DNA of 64,000 bases from Hymenobacter sp. H14-R3 (GTDB taxonomy: Bacteria; Bacteroidota; Bacteroidia; Cytophagales; Hymenobacteraceae): NCBI RefSeq assembly GCF_030063445.1, contig NZ_JASITD010000002.1, positions 1 to 64,000 on the forward strand, read 5' to 3'. Below, piece by piece: positions 43,698-52,842 of this stretch. The position numbers were made by a program, and so were the translations under genes. The notes under the pieces are model-generated. The model worked only from the letters and a program-made list of their open reading frames with translations. It was not told where the DNA came from and made no database searches. Every line of letters begins with the position of its first letter. The stretch's first letter is position 1.

Positions 43698-44882
43698 CTA
43701 TAGGAGATAATTTGATTTCAACTCCGCGCATTCCGTGCGAAAAAATGGCTTCATTGCCGCCGCCACGTATTCTACCTGCTCCCCGGTCAGCCCCGGATGA
43801 ATGGGCAACGACAGGACCTGCCCGCACAGCCGCTCGGCCACCGGAAAATCGCCCGCCTGGTAGCCCAGATAGGCATAAGCTGGCTGCGCGTGCACCGGCA
43901 ATGGGTAATAAATCGCCGTTGGAATACCTTGAACTTTAAGCTGTTGCTGCAACGCATCGCGCCGCCCCTGCCCTTCCACCAAGAGGGTATATTGATGAAA
44001 AACGTGGCTGCTGCGCGGGTCGCGAAATGGAACTTGCAGGCCTGCAAAGCCGCCTAGCGTAGCATCGTAGCGGGCAGCCACGGCCTGGCGGGCGGCCTGC
44101 GCGGCGGGCAAGTGGCGCAGCTTCACGCGCAGCAGGGCCGCTTGCAGGGTGTCAAGACGCGAATTGAGGCCAATGCACTGGTGGTGGTATTTCTGGCTTT
44201 GGCCGTGGTTGGCGAGCTGGCGCAGCAGCTCAGCGCGGGCCGCGTCGTGGGTAAAGAGTGCGCCACCATCGCCGAGGCAACCCAGGTTTTTGCTCGGAAA
44301 AAAGGAAGTGGTGCCCACCTCACCCACCGTACCGGCATACGCCCTTTTGCCGCTGGCGAAAGTAAACACAGCACCCAGCGCCTGGGCATTATCCTCAATA
44401 AGCGCCACGCCCGCCACCTGGCAAACAGCCATTAAATCTTCTAAATCAGCACATTGCCCAAATAAATGCACCGCTATCACAGCCCCGGTGCGCGGCGTGA
44501 GCGCCGCCCGCACGGCGGCCGGGTCCAGGTTGAAGGTATCGGGGCGCACATCGGCCAGCACCGGGCGCAGGCCCAGCAGCGCGGCGGCCTCCAGGGTGGC
44601 CACGTAGGTGAAGGCCGGCACAATTACCTCGGTGCCGGGCGGCAGCCCCAGGCTCAGCAGCGCCAGTGTGAGAGCATCGGTGCCGTTGGCGCAGGGCACC
44701 ACGTGCGCGCCGCCTATGTGCGCGCTCAGCTCGGCGGCAAACTCGCCCACCGCCGGCCCCTGAATGAACGCGCCCGCCCGCAGCGTGTCGTGCCAAGCCG
44801 CATCCAGCTCGCCTTGGTAGGCGGCGTGCTCAGCAGCCAGGTCGAGTAGTAAAATAGGCGAAAAAGGCAACGCAGGCGGCAT
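43698..44882 (-). CDS. DegT/DnrJ/EryC1/StrS aminotransferase
   Basis: 394 residues, PLP-dependent. CANGTDALTLALLSL and LIEDNAQALGAVF (PLP-binding Asp) are present, and SFFPSKNLGCLGDGG holds the PLP Lys. VIVPAFTYVATLEAA also fits the family. It adds an amine to a 3- or 4-keto nucleotide sugar. Its partner oxidoreductase follows one base later. Confidence 0.92.
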   Translation of the reverse strand: MPPALPFSPILLLDLAAEHAAYQGELDAAWHDTLRAGAFIQGPAVGEFAAELSAHIGGAHVVPCANGTDALTLALLSLGLPPGTEVIVPAFTYVATLEAAALLGLRPVLADVRPDTFNLDPAAVRAALTPRTGAVIAVHLFGQCADLEDLMAVCQVAGVALIEDNAQALGAVFTFASGKRAYAGTVGEVGTTSFFPSKNLGCLGDGGALFTHDAARAELLRQLANHGQSQKYHHQCIGLNSRLDTLQAALLRVKLRHLPAAQAARQAVAARYDATLGGFAGLQVPFRDPRSSHVFHQYTLLVEGQGRRDALQQQLKVQGIPTAIYYPLPVHAQPAYAYLGYQAGDFPVAERLCGQVLSLPIHPGLTGEQVEYVAAAMKPFFRTECAELKSNYLL

Positions 44883-44923
44883 AAACAGGCGCAGTAAAAG
44901 TTAAAGGTACTCGCCCAGGGCGG

Positions 44924-45835
44924 CTAGCGCCACTCGGCCAGTAGCCAGCTTAGTTTCAGCATGTCCAGCGCCCGCAGGCTGGGGTGCGCCGAGCGCAGAT
45001 TGCGGCGCAGGGCCGGGGCCAGCGCCGCCAGCGCTCGCTGGGCTACGCTGGCCAGGCCCGCCCGGCGCAGGCGGGCGGCGGCACGTACCAGCCGCGTATC
45101 GGCCCCCAGCCCATCGGTGCGCAGCACCTGGGCCAGGTTGCGCACAGCCTGCCGGCTTTTATCCAGGAAAGTTTCGGCGGGCTCCAGGCCGTCGTGCAGC
45201 ACCGGGTTGTCGAGGTGGTGCACCGCTACACCCGCCTGCGCCAGCGCTAGGCCAAAATGGGTGTCCTCGTGGCCGTAGCCACTCAGGCGCTCATCGAGCG
45301 GAAACTGGCCCAGCAGCTCTTTTGCTACCAAGGCATTATTGATAGTGAGCTGGCCCGTGGGGTCGCGCTGACGCACGGCAGCCGGGCGCATTTCGCGGGC
45401 GCGGCCATACAGCCAGCGTAGGTGTAGCGCCGGGTCGGCGGGCGGGGCAGCCTCGTAGGCGGTGCCCCCGATGAAAAGGCGCGCGGTAGGCTGCGTGCGC
45501 AAGGCCTGGGCATAGCGGGCAATAAACTGCCCATCGGGCAGCAGGCTATCGTTATCGAGCAGCAGCAGCCAATTATGCAACGCCTTGTTTACTAATTTAT
45601 TACGAATAGTTGCCCGACCCACATTGGCGGGCAGCTCTTCGTAAAACACCCCCGGCTGGGCAGCTAGAAGCCGGTTGAGGCGGCGGCAATCGTTCGTCGA
45701 ATAGTCATCCAGCAGGCGGATTTCCAGCGGGCCGGTCCACTCGGCTGCCTGCGTTATTATGCTGGTCACCAGCGCCGTAACATCGCGGTTGAAAACGGGA
45801 ATCAGCACGGATAAGCCAGCAGCCATGGGGGCCAC
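44924..45835 (-). CDS. Glycosyltransferase family 2
   Basis: 303 residues. GT-A start LSVLIPVFNRDVTALV, then IRLLDDYSTND, and a LLLLDNDSLLPDGQFIARY block containing the acidic donor-binding site. No membrane anchor. It transfers a sugar from this cassette onto a growing glycan. Confidence 0.87.
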   Translation of the reverse strand: MAPMAAGLSVLIPVFNRDVTALVTSIITQAAEWTGPLEIRLLDDYSTNDCRRLNRLLAAQPGVFYEELPANVGRATIRNKLVNKALHNWLLLLDNDSLLPDGQFIARYAQALRTQPTARLFIGGTAYEAAPPADPALHLRWLYGRAREMRPAAVRQRDPTGQLTINNALVAKELLGQFPLDERLSGYGHEDTHFGLALAQAGVAVHHLDNPVLHDGLEPAETFLDKSRQAVRNLAQVLRTDGLGADTRLVRAAARLRRAGLASVAQRALAALAPALRRNLRSAHPSLRALDMLKLSWLLAEWR

Positions 45836-45838
45836 CGC

Positions 45839-46519
45839 CTACGACGCCCGCGCCGAATCCAGCAGCGCGCCTTCCTTGCACGTGAGCACACGGTGCGGGT
45901 ACTTTTCGAGCAGCTGAAAGTTGTGCGTCGCCATAAGAATGGCCGTGCCCGCGTGGTTTATCTCGGCAAACAGCTCCATGATGCCGGCCGCTACCTCGGG
46001 GTCGAGGTTGCCGGTGGGCTCGTCGGCCAGCAGCAGCACCGGCTCGTTGAGCAGGGCGCGGGCAATTACCACGCGCTGCTGCTCGCCGCCCGAAAGGCGG
46101 TGCGGCATGCGGCCGCCTACGCCACTCAGGCCCACCTGGGTCAGTACTTCCTGCACGCGCTGCTGCTTGCGGGCCTTACCGCGCCAGCCGGTAGCATTCA
46201 GCACAAACAGCAGGTTTTCGCCCACCGTGCGGTCGCTCAGCAACTGAAAATCCTGAAATACGATGCCCAGCTTGCGGCGCAGATACGGCACCTTGCCGGT
46301 GCCCAGGCCGGGCAGGTCGTAGCCGGCCACGCTACCCGTGCCCACCAGCAGCGGCAGGTCGGCGTACAGGGTTTTGAGCAGCGACGACTTGCCGGCCCCG
46401 GTGCGCCCCACCAAGTAAGCAAACTCACTCTTGCCCAGCGCAAAAGACACGTGCTCCAGCACCGCCCGCTCCTCCTGCACGATGGTCGCGCCGTGCAGCT
46501 CCACAATTGGCTCGGTCAT
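45839..46519 (-). CDS. ftsE: FtsE-like ABC ATPase
   Basis: 226 residues from ATG 46519. Walker A GRTGAGKSS, signature LSGGEQQRVVIARALL, Walker B VLLLADEPTGNLDP and an H-loop in MATHNFQLL are all intact. The overall match is to the cell-division ATPase FtsE. Its usual partner ftsX is not beside it, and it sits at the head of a glycan cassette (3 bases before the GT2 gene). Confidence 0.85.
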   Translation of the reverse strand: MTEPIVELHGATIVQEERAVLEHVSFALGKSEFAYLVGRTGAGKSSLLKTLYADLPLLVGTGSVAGYDLPGLGTGKVPYLRRKLGIVFQDFQLLSDRTVGENLLFVLNATGWRGKARKQQRVQEVLTQVGLSGVGGRMPHRLSGGEQQRVVIARALLNEPVLLLADEPTGNLDPEVAAGIMELFAEINHAGTAILMATHNFQLLEKYPHRVLTCKEGALLDSARAS

Positions 46520-46597
46520 TTGCAATTAGCAATCATTAGTTAACAAGTACTTATGCGCCTAATACGCTATTTTTAAAGCAAATAACCCCGGGGATTA

Positions 46598-46801
46598 TTA
46601 TAATTCCAGCTTACGCAGCTTACCAAATTCCAGCTCCGAGATAACGGCGGCCAATGGCACCTCTTGGCCTTCGAGGCCGTAGCGGTGCAGGTCTTTGAGC
46701 GGCCGGTCGGCCCGGAAGTAAGCAATCAGCACAAAATGCTCATCGCGCAGCTGGATGTAATCCGGAATCTTGGCCTTGCCTTTTACTTTGATGATATACA
46801 C
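46598..46801 (-). CDS. Hypothetical protein, 67 residues
   Basis: A small basic protein (MYIIKVKGKAKIPDYIQLRDE start, KLRKLEL end) with beta-strand-like sequence. The composition and length suggest a conserved cytosolic protein, but no family is recognised. It precedes the palindrome at 46804-46892. Confidence 0.65.
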   Translation of the reverse strand: MYIIKVKGKAKIPDYIQLRDEHFVLIAYFRADRPLKDLHRYGLEGQEVPLAAVISELEFGKLRKLEL

Positions 46802-46803
46802 GA

Positions 46804-46892
46804 GATGTAGGGTAAGCTTTAGCTTGCCGTGTAAAGTAATGGTATGCTTGACTAATACGCGACCAAAGGCAAGCTAAAGCTTGTCCTACATT
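46804..46892. repeat. 25-bp inverted repeat, family E (GTAAGCTTTAGCTTGCC)
   Basis: Arms 46804-46828 and 46868-46892 match as reverse complements at 22 of 25 positions, with a 39-base spacer. It fills the gap between the 67-residue gene and the FSA-type gene. Confidence 0.8.
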
Positions 46893-46894
46893 CT

Positions 46895-47551
46895 CTACGC
46901 GTTTACCTTTTTATGGTCGGCCAGGAAAGTAGCTAAACCCTTGTCGGTGAGCGGGTGGTGGAGCAGGCCGGTGATAACGCTGAGCGGGCAGGTTACGACA
47001 TCGGCCCCTAGTTCGGCGCACTGAATGAGGTGGGGCACGTGGCGCACGCTGGCGGCCAGCACCTCGGTGGCGTAGCCATAGTTGGCAAAAATCTCGATAA
47101 TCTGGGCAATCAGCCCCAGGCCGTCGGCGCCGATATCGTCGAGGCGACCCACGAAGGGCGACACGTAGGTGGCACCGGCCTTGGCGGCCAGCAGGGCCTG
47201 CCCGGCCGAGAAAATAAGCGTGCAATTGGTACGAATACCTTTTTCGCTGAAGTACTTAATGGCTTTGATGCCTTCCTTAATCATGGGCACTTTCACCACA
47301 ATATTGGGGTGCAGGTCGGCCAGGGCCTCGCCCTCTCGAATGATGCCCTCGAAGTCGGTGGCGATAACTTCGGCCGATACGTCGCCGTCCACAATCTCGC
47401 AGATGGCGCGGTAGTGGGCCATCACGGCGTCGGTGCCGCGGATGCCTTCTTTGGCCATCAGCGAGGGGTTGGTAGTTACGCCATCTAGCACGCCCAGGTC
47501 TACGGCTTCTTGAATTTCGGCCAGGTTGGCCGTATCAACGAAAAACTTCAT
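46895..47551 (-). CDS. Fructose-6-phosphate aldolase / transaldolase-like enzyme
   Basis: 218 residues from ATG 47551, the length of short FSA/TalC-type transaldolases. It opens [20 protein letters not shown] and [13 protein letters not shown]; the Schiff-base Lys is in [10 protein letters not shown], and the C-terminal block is [11 protein letters not shown]. It joins or splits C3-C4 sugar units in pentose-phosphate-type metabolism. An upstream in-frame start would add 14 residues and is less likely. A TAGCTTTG promoter box lies at 47615-47622. Confidence 0.92.
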   Translation of the reverse strand: MKFFVDTANLAEIQEAVDLGVLDGVTTNPSLMAKEGIRGTDAVMAHYRAICEIVDGDVSAEVIATDFEGIIREGEALADLHPNIVVKVPMIKEGIKAIKYFSEKGIRTNCTLIFSAGQALLAAKAGATYVSPFVGRLDDIGADGLGLIAQIIEIFANYGYATEVLAASVRHVPHLIQCAELGADVVTCPLSVITGLLHHPLTDKGLATFLADHKKVNA

Positions 47552-47614
47552 TTGTAAGCTATTAACTACTTGGGTAGGTTGTCTTTGCGGCAATCTAAAC
47601 TAAAAAAGCCGGCC

Positions 47615-47622
47615 CAAAGCTA
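47615..47622 (-). promoter_or_regulatory. Putative -7 box of the transaldolase gene
   Basis: TAGCTTTG on the minus strand, 64 bases upstream of ATG 47551. Confidence 0.5.
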
Positions 47623-47696
47623 CGCGCTGCCTGCCTAAAATCGGCAGATAAACGCGGCTCAGGGCCGGCTGGAAACCATAGGAAAGGGCAAAAAAA

Positions 47697-47788
47697 AGCG
47701 AGCCAAAATCGCACCGCTCAACCACCTACCCTTGCTGCCTTCCGGCCCTGGGGGAGTTCAGTAGGAGCTGGTCGTTCTGACTCGCCGG
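47697..47788 (-). ncRNA. ffs: Signal recognition particle RNA, small bacterial (4.5S) type
   Basis: The minus strand contains CCCCCAGGGCCGGAAGGCAGC followed by AAGGGTAGGTGGTT, the helix 8 hairpin with the GGAAG tetraloop region that binds Ffh. The ends can pair (GCGAG near the 5' end with CTCGC at the 3' end), giving about 92 bases. A T run follows (TTTTTTTGCCC), acting as terminator. A TACCTTTG promoter box lies just upstream. Exact ends are set by the pairing and are approximate. Its protein partner Ffh is at 21856-23226. Confidence 0.93.
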
Positions 47789-47791
47789 GCA

Positions 47792-47799
47792 CAAAGGTA
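47792..47799 (-). promoter_or_regulatory. Putative ffs promoter -7 box
   Basis: TACCTTTG on the minus strand, 4 bases from the SRP RNA 5' end. The left arm of the family F repeat starts at the same point. Confidence 0.65.
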
Positions 47800-48060
47800 A
47801 TCACGGATTACGCGGATTCTAGCGGATTTCACGGATTTTGTGGACGATTGCTGCTTATAAAAAATTTACGTGCACATTATCAGCGTGTAAGATTCAGGAT
47901 TTCTGAGCAAGCAAGCCAGCGGAGGTACTTTTGCGGGGCCAACTCTTCACCATCAGGCAGCCCACGCACTATACTGATGGATATCGCGAAAAGCGGCCGA
48001 CTATAAACGAGTCGTCCACAAAATCCGTGAAATCCGTTAAAATCCGCGTAATCCGTGATT
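47799..48060. repeat. Long inverted repeat, family F (ATCACGGATTACGCGGATT), bracketing the guaA promoter
   Basis: Arms 47799-47847 and 48012-48060 are reverse complements at 47 of 49 positions, separated by 164 bases. The left arm begins at the ffs promoter, and the right arm ends one base before the guaA ATG. The interval between holds a promoter-like box and no gene. From memory, ATCCGTGAAATCCGTTAAA-type words are dispersed repeats in several Bacteroidota. Confidence 0.9.
47926..47933 (+). promoter_or_regulatory. Putative guaA promoter -7 box
   Basis: TACTTTTG with a TTCTG 20 bases upstream as a weak -33. It would put the right arm of the family F repeat in the guaA 5' UTR. Confidence 0.5.
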
Positions 48061-48061
48061 T

Positions 48062-49609
48062 ATGGAGCAAATACTCATTCTCGACTTCGGTTCGCAGTAC
48101 ACGCAGCTCATTGCCCGGCGCATTCGCGAGCTGCACGTTTTCTGCGAAATTCATCCCTACACCCACGCCCCCCAGTTGGCCGAGCGCATTAGTGCTGGCG
48201 ACCTGCGGGGCGTCATTCTTTCGGGCTCGCCCTGCTCGGTGCGCGATGCTGACTCGCCCAACCCCGACCTGAGCGCAATTCTGGGCCGGGTGCCAGTGCT
48301 GGGCATCTGCTACGGCGCGCAGCTGCTGGCCCAGCAGGGCGGCGGCGAAGTGCTGCCGGCCACCATTCGCGAGTATGGCCGGGCGCGGCTCAGCAGCCTC
48401 GACGCGGCCTCGCCCCTGCTCACGGGCCTGCACCCCGACACGCAGGTGTGGATGTCGCACGGCGACACCATCAAGACGCTACCAGCTGATTACCAAATTA
48501 TTGCTGGCACCAAGGAAGTGGCCGTAGCTGCCTACAAGCTGCCCGGCCAGGATACCTACGGCATCCAGTTTCACCCCGAGGTGACGCACTCGACGGAGGG
48601 CAAGCAGCTGCTCGAAAACTTTGTGGTGGGTATTTGCGGCTGTGCCCAAAGCTGGACGCCCGACCACTTCGTGGATTCGATGGTGGAAGCCCTGCAAACC
48701 ACCATCGGCCCCGACGACCAGGTGATTCTGGGCCTCTCGGGCGGCGTGGATAGCAGCGTGGCTGCCCTGCTGCTGCACCGGGCCGTGGGCCCGCGCCTGC
48801 ACGGCATTTTTGTGGATAATGGCCTGCTGCGGCAAGATGAGTTTGCCGCCGTGCTGAAGGCCTACGAGGGCTTGGGCCTGAACGTGACGGGCGTGAACGC
48901 CGCGCCCGAGTTCTACGCCGCGCTGGCCGGCATCAGCGACCCCGAGGGCAAGCGCAAGGCCATTGGGCGCACCTTTATTGAGGTATTCGACCGCGAGGCG
49001 CAGAAGGTGGAGGGCGCGCGCTGGCTGGCCCAGGGCACCATTTACCCCGATGTTATTGAGTCGGTGTCGGTGCACGGCGGGCCGGCCGTGACCATCAAAA
49101 GCCACCACAACGTGGGCGGCCTGCCCGAGAAGATGAACCTCAAAATAGTGGAGCCGCTGCGTATGCTCTTCAAGGATGAGGTGCGCGAGGTGGGCGCGGC
49201 GCTGGGCCTGCCTGGCGAGATTCTCAACCGCCACCCCTTCCCCGGCCCCGGCCTGGGCATTCGCATCCTGGGCGACATCACGCCCGAGAAAGTGGACTTA
49301 CTACAACGTGCTGATAACGTGTTTATTAACCTGCTGAAAGAACACAGCCTCTACGATAAAGTGTGGCAGGCTGGTGTGATGCTGCTGCCCGTGCAGAGCG
49401 TGGGCGTGATGGGCGACGAGCGTACCTACGAGCGCGTGGTGGCCCTGCGCGCCGTAACCAGCGTGGATGGCATGACCGCCGACTGGGCCCACCTGCCCTA
49501 CGAGTTTCTGGCCGAGGTTAGCAACAAGATTATCAACCAGGTACGCGGCATCAACCGCGTGGTGTACGATATTTCTTCGAAGCCGCCCGCTACGATTGAG
49601 TGGGAGTAA
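48062..49609 (+). CDS. guaA: GMP synthase (glutamine-hydrolysing)
   Basis: 515 residues. The N-terminal class I glutamine amidotransferase has the nucleophile Cys in GICYGAQLL, then [12 protein letters not shown]. The ATP-pyrophosphatase domain has the P-loop [13 protein letters not shown], and the C-terminal dimer domain is complete ([23 protein letters not shown] end). It aminates XMP to GMP. It starts 2 bases after the right arm of the repeat. Confidence 0.98.
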   Translation: MEQILILDFGSQYTQLIARRIRELHVFCEIHPYTHAPQLAERISAGDLRGVILSGSPCSVRDADSPNPDLSAILGRVPVLGICYGAQLLAQQGGGEVLPATIREYGRARLSSLDAASPLLTGLHPDTQVWMSHGDTIKTLPADYQIIAGTKEVAVAAYKLPGQDTYGIQFHPEVTHSTEGKQLLENFVVGICGCAQSWTPDHFVDSMVEALQTTIGPDDQVILGLSGGVDSSVAALLLHRAVGPRLHGIFVDNGLLRQDEFAAVLKAYEGLGLNVTGVNAAPEFYAALAGISDPEGKRKAIGRTFIEVFDREAQKVEGARWLAQGTIYPDVIESVSVHGGPAVTIKSHHNVGGLPEKMNLKIVEPLRMLFKDEVREVGAALGLPGEILNRHPFPGPGLGIRILGDITPEKVDLLQRADNVFINLLKEHSLYDKVWQAGVMLLPVQSVGVMGDERTYERVVALRAVTSVDGMTADWAHLPYEFLAEVSNKIINQVRGINRVVYDISSKPPATIEWE

Positions 49610-49619
49610 CTAGCCAGCT

Positions 49620-50270
49620 ATGACCCTTCGCACGGAGCTTTATTCGGTCTCGCATCCGTTTTTACCAGTCGATGGGCAACATATTGTTGCCCATCATACT
49701 GAAAAACAAGTGGTTGTTTACCAGGCGTATAACTCAGCTATCGCCCGGTTTGCAGTCGAAAACCAGTACCTGGGCGGGCCCAGCTTCAGCTACGGCCGCA
49801 TGTCGTGGATTAAGCCCAACTTCCTGTGGATGATGTACCGCTGCGGCTGGGCCAGCAAGGAAAATCAGGAGCGCGTACTGGCATTGTGGCTGGATAAAGC
49901 AGCCTTCGAGGAAATTCTCAGCCAAGCCGTGTTTTCGAACTTCATGGCGGGTAATTATGAGTCGGAAGAAACCTGGAAGCGCGAGCTAGCCACCAAAAAC
50001 GTGCGCCTGCAATGGGACCCCGACCACAGCCCCTACGGCGACAAGCTGATTCGGCGCGCCTTGCAGCTTGGCCTCAAAAACGAGGCGCTGGAACAGTTTG
50101 GTAAGTACCAAGTCACGCGTATCGAAGATGTAACTGGCTTTGTGCAGCAGCAGAAAATACACGTAGCTAATCGGCAACTGGAGCATTTGCATATCCCGCA
50201 GGAGCGGGTGTACCTCGTCTCCAACGCCACGCTGGCGCAGAAAATCGGCATTACCCCCCTGGCTACTTAG
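49620..50270 (+). CDS. DUF4291 family protein
   Basis: 216 residues. VVYQAYNSAIARFAV and RMSWIKPNFLWMMYRCGWA are the family hallmarks I recall for DUF4291. Function is unknown. It lies 10 bases after guaA and is followed by an amidotransferase, so it is likely in the same operon. Confidence 0.85.
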   Translation: MTLRTELYSVSHPFLPVDGQHIVAHHTEKQVVVYQAYNSAIARFAVENQYLGGPSFSYGRMSWIKPNFLWMMYRCGWASKENQERVLALWLDKAAFEEILSQAVFSNFMAGNYESEETWKRELATKNVRLQWDPDHSPYGDKLIRRALQLGLKNEALEQFGKYQVTRIEDVTGFVQQQKIHVANRQLEHLHIPQERVYLVSNATLAQKIGITPLAT

Positions 50271-50282
50271 CCCCCCTCCCCT

Positions 50283-51014
50283 ATGCGCTGGCACTGCCTC
50301 CAACACCTGCCCGATGAAGGGCCCGGCCACGCCGCTGCCTGGCTGGCCGCGCACGGCCACCCGCTTACCTACACGCGGTTATTTGAGCCAAATCCGGTTT
50401 TTCCAGCGCTGGCCGATTTTGATGGACTGCTGATTTTGGGCGGGGCCATGAGCGTGCACGACGAGGCCGGATTTCCCTGGCTGGTAGCCGAAAAAGAGTT
50501 TCTGCAAGCGGTGCTGCGGGCGGGCAAAATCACGCTGGCTATTTGCCTGGGAGCGCAGCTCGTGGCGCAGGCGCTGGGCGGCGAGGTGCGGCCCAACGGC
50601 GAGCCAGAAATTGGCTTCTGGACGGTGCGCTTTTCGGCTAAAGCCCTCACCCACTCCCTATTACGCGGCTGGCCCGACAAAGCCACGGTATTGCACTGGC
50701 ACGTTGATACGTTTACGGTGCCGCCGGGCGCCCTGCGGGTGGGCATGTCGGCGGGCTGCGCGGCGCAAGGCTTCGTATGGGGCGATGGTATTATTGGCCT
50801 CCAGTTTCACCCCGAAATGACGGAGGAAATGGTAGAGCAATTAATTAATTTCGAAAACCACGAAACCGCTCAAGAAGAAGAATTTACGCAAACGGCAGCC
50901 CAAATTCGCAGCAAATTAAAATCGGTGTGGAAGGGCCGAAAACTGGTAGAGTCGCTACTAGAAAACATGGTAGCCTTGTATGAAGAAGAAACACTTACGC
51001 CCTCGACTGATTAA
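50283..51014 (+). CDS. Class I glutamine amidotransferase-like protein
   Basis: 243 residues. The nucleophile Cys is in LAICLGAQLVAQALGG, and the His-x-Glu pair in LQFHPEMTEEM. This is the stand-alone GATase1 group, similar to GMP-synthase-like amidotransferases with no synthase partner domain. It could act on a small glutamyl compound. A short overlap with the next, convergent gene occurs. Confidence 0.88.
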   Translation: MRWHCLQHLPDEGPGHAAAWLAAHGHPLTYTRLFEPNPVFPALADFDGLLILGGAMSVHDEAGFPWLVAEKEFLQAVLRAGKITLAICLGAQLVAQALGGEVRPNGEPEIGFWTVRFSAKALTHSLLRGWPDKATVLHWHVDTFTVPPGALRVGMSAGCAAQGFVWGDGIIGLQFHPEMTEEMVEQLINFENHETAQEEEFTQTAAQIRSKLKSVWKGRKLVESLLENMVALYEEETLTPSTD

Positions 51015-51345
51015 GCGTGACCTGCTCAAACGCAAAAGACAATTTGGCGCTTGGCTCCCCAAAGCCCGTCAGGATAATGAATGTGACTGTCATTTCTCCA
51101 GCCAAAATAGTGACCTCGTGGCTCGTAACTTCTACCTCATTGAAAGGAATAGTCTTTGTTTCTAAAAATGAGCTACTCAGCTTATTGACACCCAAAAACG
51201 AGAGATGTAACTCCTCATAAATATCCAGCGCTTCGTTATAGGGTGCAACTACAAGTGCGAGTTGACGCGCCTCGAAGTTTATCTGCAAGGAGTTGATAGC
51301 AGTGTCATGAAGACTCATCTGCTGCAATTTTTCGAGGTCAGTCAC
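50995..51345 (-). CDS. Hypothetical protein, 116 residues
   Basis: A soluble, beta-rich protein. Near the N terminus is MSLHDTAINSLQ, a LHD[ST] motif also seen in the protein at 62324-62875. GC is lower than in the neighbours. It overlaps the end of the amidotransferase gene by 20 bases in opposite direction and precedes dgt by 11 bases. No function is known. Confidence 0.55.
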   Translation of the reverse strand: MTDLEKLQQMSLHDTAINSLQINFEARQLALVVAPYNEALDIYEELHLSFLGVNKLSSSFLETKTIPFNEVEVTSHEVTILAGEMTVTFIILTGFGEPSAKLSFAFEQVTLNQSRA

Positions 51346-51356
51346 GGCAAAACCAG

Positions 51357-52748
51357 CTAAAATCCCTTTGGTAGTTCGATTCCCTTAATGGTCTTGTATA
51401 GGCTCAACGCGTGCTGGTCGGTCATGCCGGCCACGTAGTCGGTGAGCAATAAAATCTGTTCGTACGCCGACGCGCCGGCCTGCGGGCCGATGGCCCGAAA
51501 TTGCGCCGGTAGCAGGTCGAGTAATTTACGGGAGCGGTGGTTTTCCTTCTTGTCGAAAATAGCGGAGAGAAACACATCGAGCAGGCCGCCGAGCACCTCA
51601 AAGCCAGCCGCCTCAATCTCTAGCACCGGGCGCGAGCGATACAGTTTATTAACGCTCAGCTGCTGAATCTCTTGCAGAAACTCGTAGCCGCTCAGCTCCT
51701 TGATGAGCGAGGCATCGTAGGTGCCGGCCAGGATGGCGGGCGCGTGCTGGGCAAAGCGGGTGGCGGTTTCATCCACGAGCTGGCCGATGAGCGTGGCGCG
51801 CAGGTAGCCCAGCTCCTCCTGCCAGTCGCGCCAGTCAAGGCCGCCGCTGCCGGCGCTTTTGGGGCGGGCGTTGGGGGCGGCGGCGCGCAGCTGGCGCAGC
51901 AGCGCCAGGCCGCGCTCGTGGTCGATGAGGCCCAGCTTGAGGCCGTCCTCAAAGTCGATGATGCGGTAGCAAATGTCGTCGGCCGCCTCCACTAAAAAGG
52001 CCAGCGGGTGGCGGTGGTAGAAGCCGGCCGGGCCGTCTTTGGGCAGCAGGCCCAGCTCGGCGGCCACCAGCTTGAAGCGCGGATTTTCGGCCTGAAAATG
52101 GCCGTATTTCTTCTCACTGGCCCCGTTTTGCCGCTTGCCGGGGTCGATAACCGAGGGGCGCGGGTACTTGGTAAACGCGCCGAGCGTGGCGTACGTGAGC
52201 CCCAGCCCGGCCGAGCCGCTGCTGAGCGCCGGGTACGTATGGGTGAGAATGCGAAAACCGGCGGCATTGCCTTCAAAGTGCTGCAAATCACTTTGTTCGG
52301 CCGTGCCGAGGCCGGTGATAAAGCGCTCGGCGGCGCGGCTGGTGAAATAGGCCGAAATGGCGTCTTCGCCCGAGTGGCCGAAGGGCGGGTTGCCGATGTC
52401 GTGGGCCAGGCAGGCGGCGGCCACGATGTCGCCGCAATCCTGGGCAAAATCGGGGAGCTCATGCGCAATAGCGGGCTCGTTTTCGAGCACGCGGCGGGCC
52501 GAGAGGCGGCCCAGCGAGCGGCCCACGCAGGCCGTTTCGAGCGAGTGCGTGAGGCGGGTGTGCACAAAATCGGTTTCGGGCAGCGGCATTACCTGCGTTT
52601 TGCGCTGCAAGCGCCGGAAGGCCGACGAAAACACAACCCTGTCATAATCAGCTAAATAGGGCGAGCGGCCGGGCTGCGGGGCCTCGGCGGGGCGGTCGGG
52701 GTAGCGGCGGGTGGAAAGCAGGCGGGGCCAACTAAGCGGAAGTGACAT
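51357..52748 (-). CDS. dgt: Deoxyguanosinetriphosphate triphosphohydrolase
   Basis: 463 residues. HD-domain motifs are HSLETACVGRSLG (His), CLAHDIGNPPFGHSGEDAI (HD) and, later, a VEAADDICYRIIDFEDG block (Asp). The start RLLSTRRYPDRP and YDRVVFSSAFRRLQRKTQVMPL are typical of Dgt. It hydrolyses dGTP to deoxyguanosine and triphosphate. The length agrees with type 1 dGTPases of Bacteroidota. Confidence 0.95.
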   Translation of the reverse strand: MSLPLSWPRLLSTRRYPDRPAEAPQPGRSPYLADYDRVVFSSAFRRLQRKTQVMPLPETDFVHTRLTHSLETACVGRSLGRLSARRVLENEPAIAHELPDFAQDCGDIVAAACLAHDIGNPPFGHSGEDAISAYFTSRAAERFITGLGTAEQSDLQHFEGNAAGFRILTHTYPALSSGSAGLGLTYATLGAFTKYPRPSVIDPGKRQNGASEKKYGHFQAENPRFKLVAAELGLLPKDGPAGFYHRHPLAFLVEAADDICYRIIDFEDGLKLGLIDHERGLALLRQLRAAAPNARPKSAGSGGLDWRDWQEELGYLRATLIGQLVDETATRFAQHAPAILAGTYDASLIKELSGYEFLQEIQQLSVNKLYRSRPVLEIEAAGFEVLGGLLDVFLSAIFDKKENHRSRKLLDLLPAQFRAIGPQAGASAYEQILLLTDYVAGMTDQHALSLYKTIKGIELPKGF

Positions 52749-52842
52749 AGAGAAATTGAGACGCAGGAGCCGTAACTAGTGCCCCGGCGGCGCAAGTTGC
52801 AGCCGGGCGGGCCTTGCGGCTGCCTCCCCCCTCTCATTGCTT

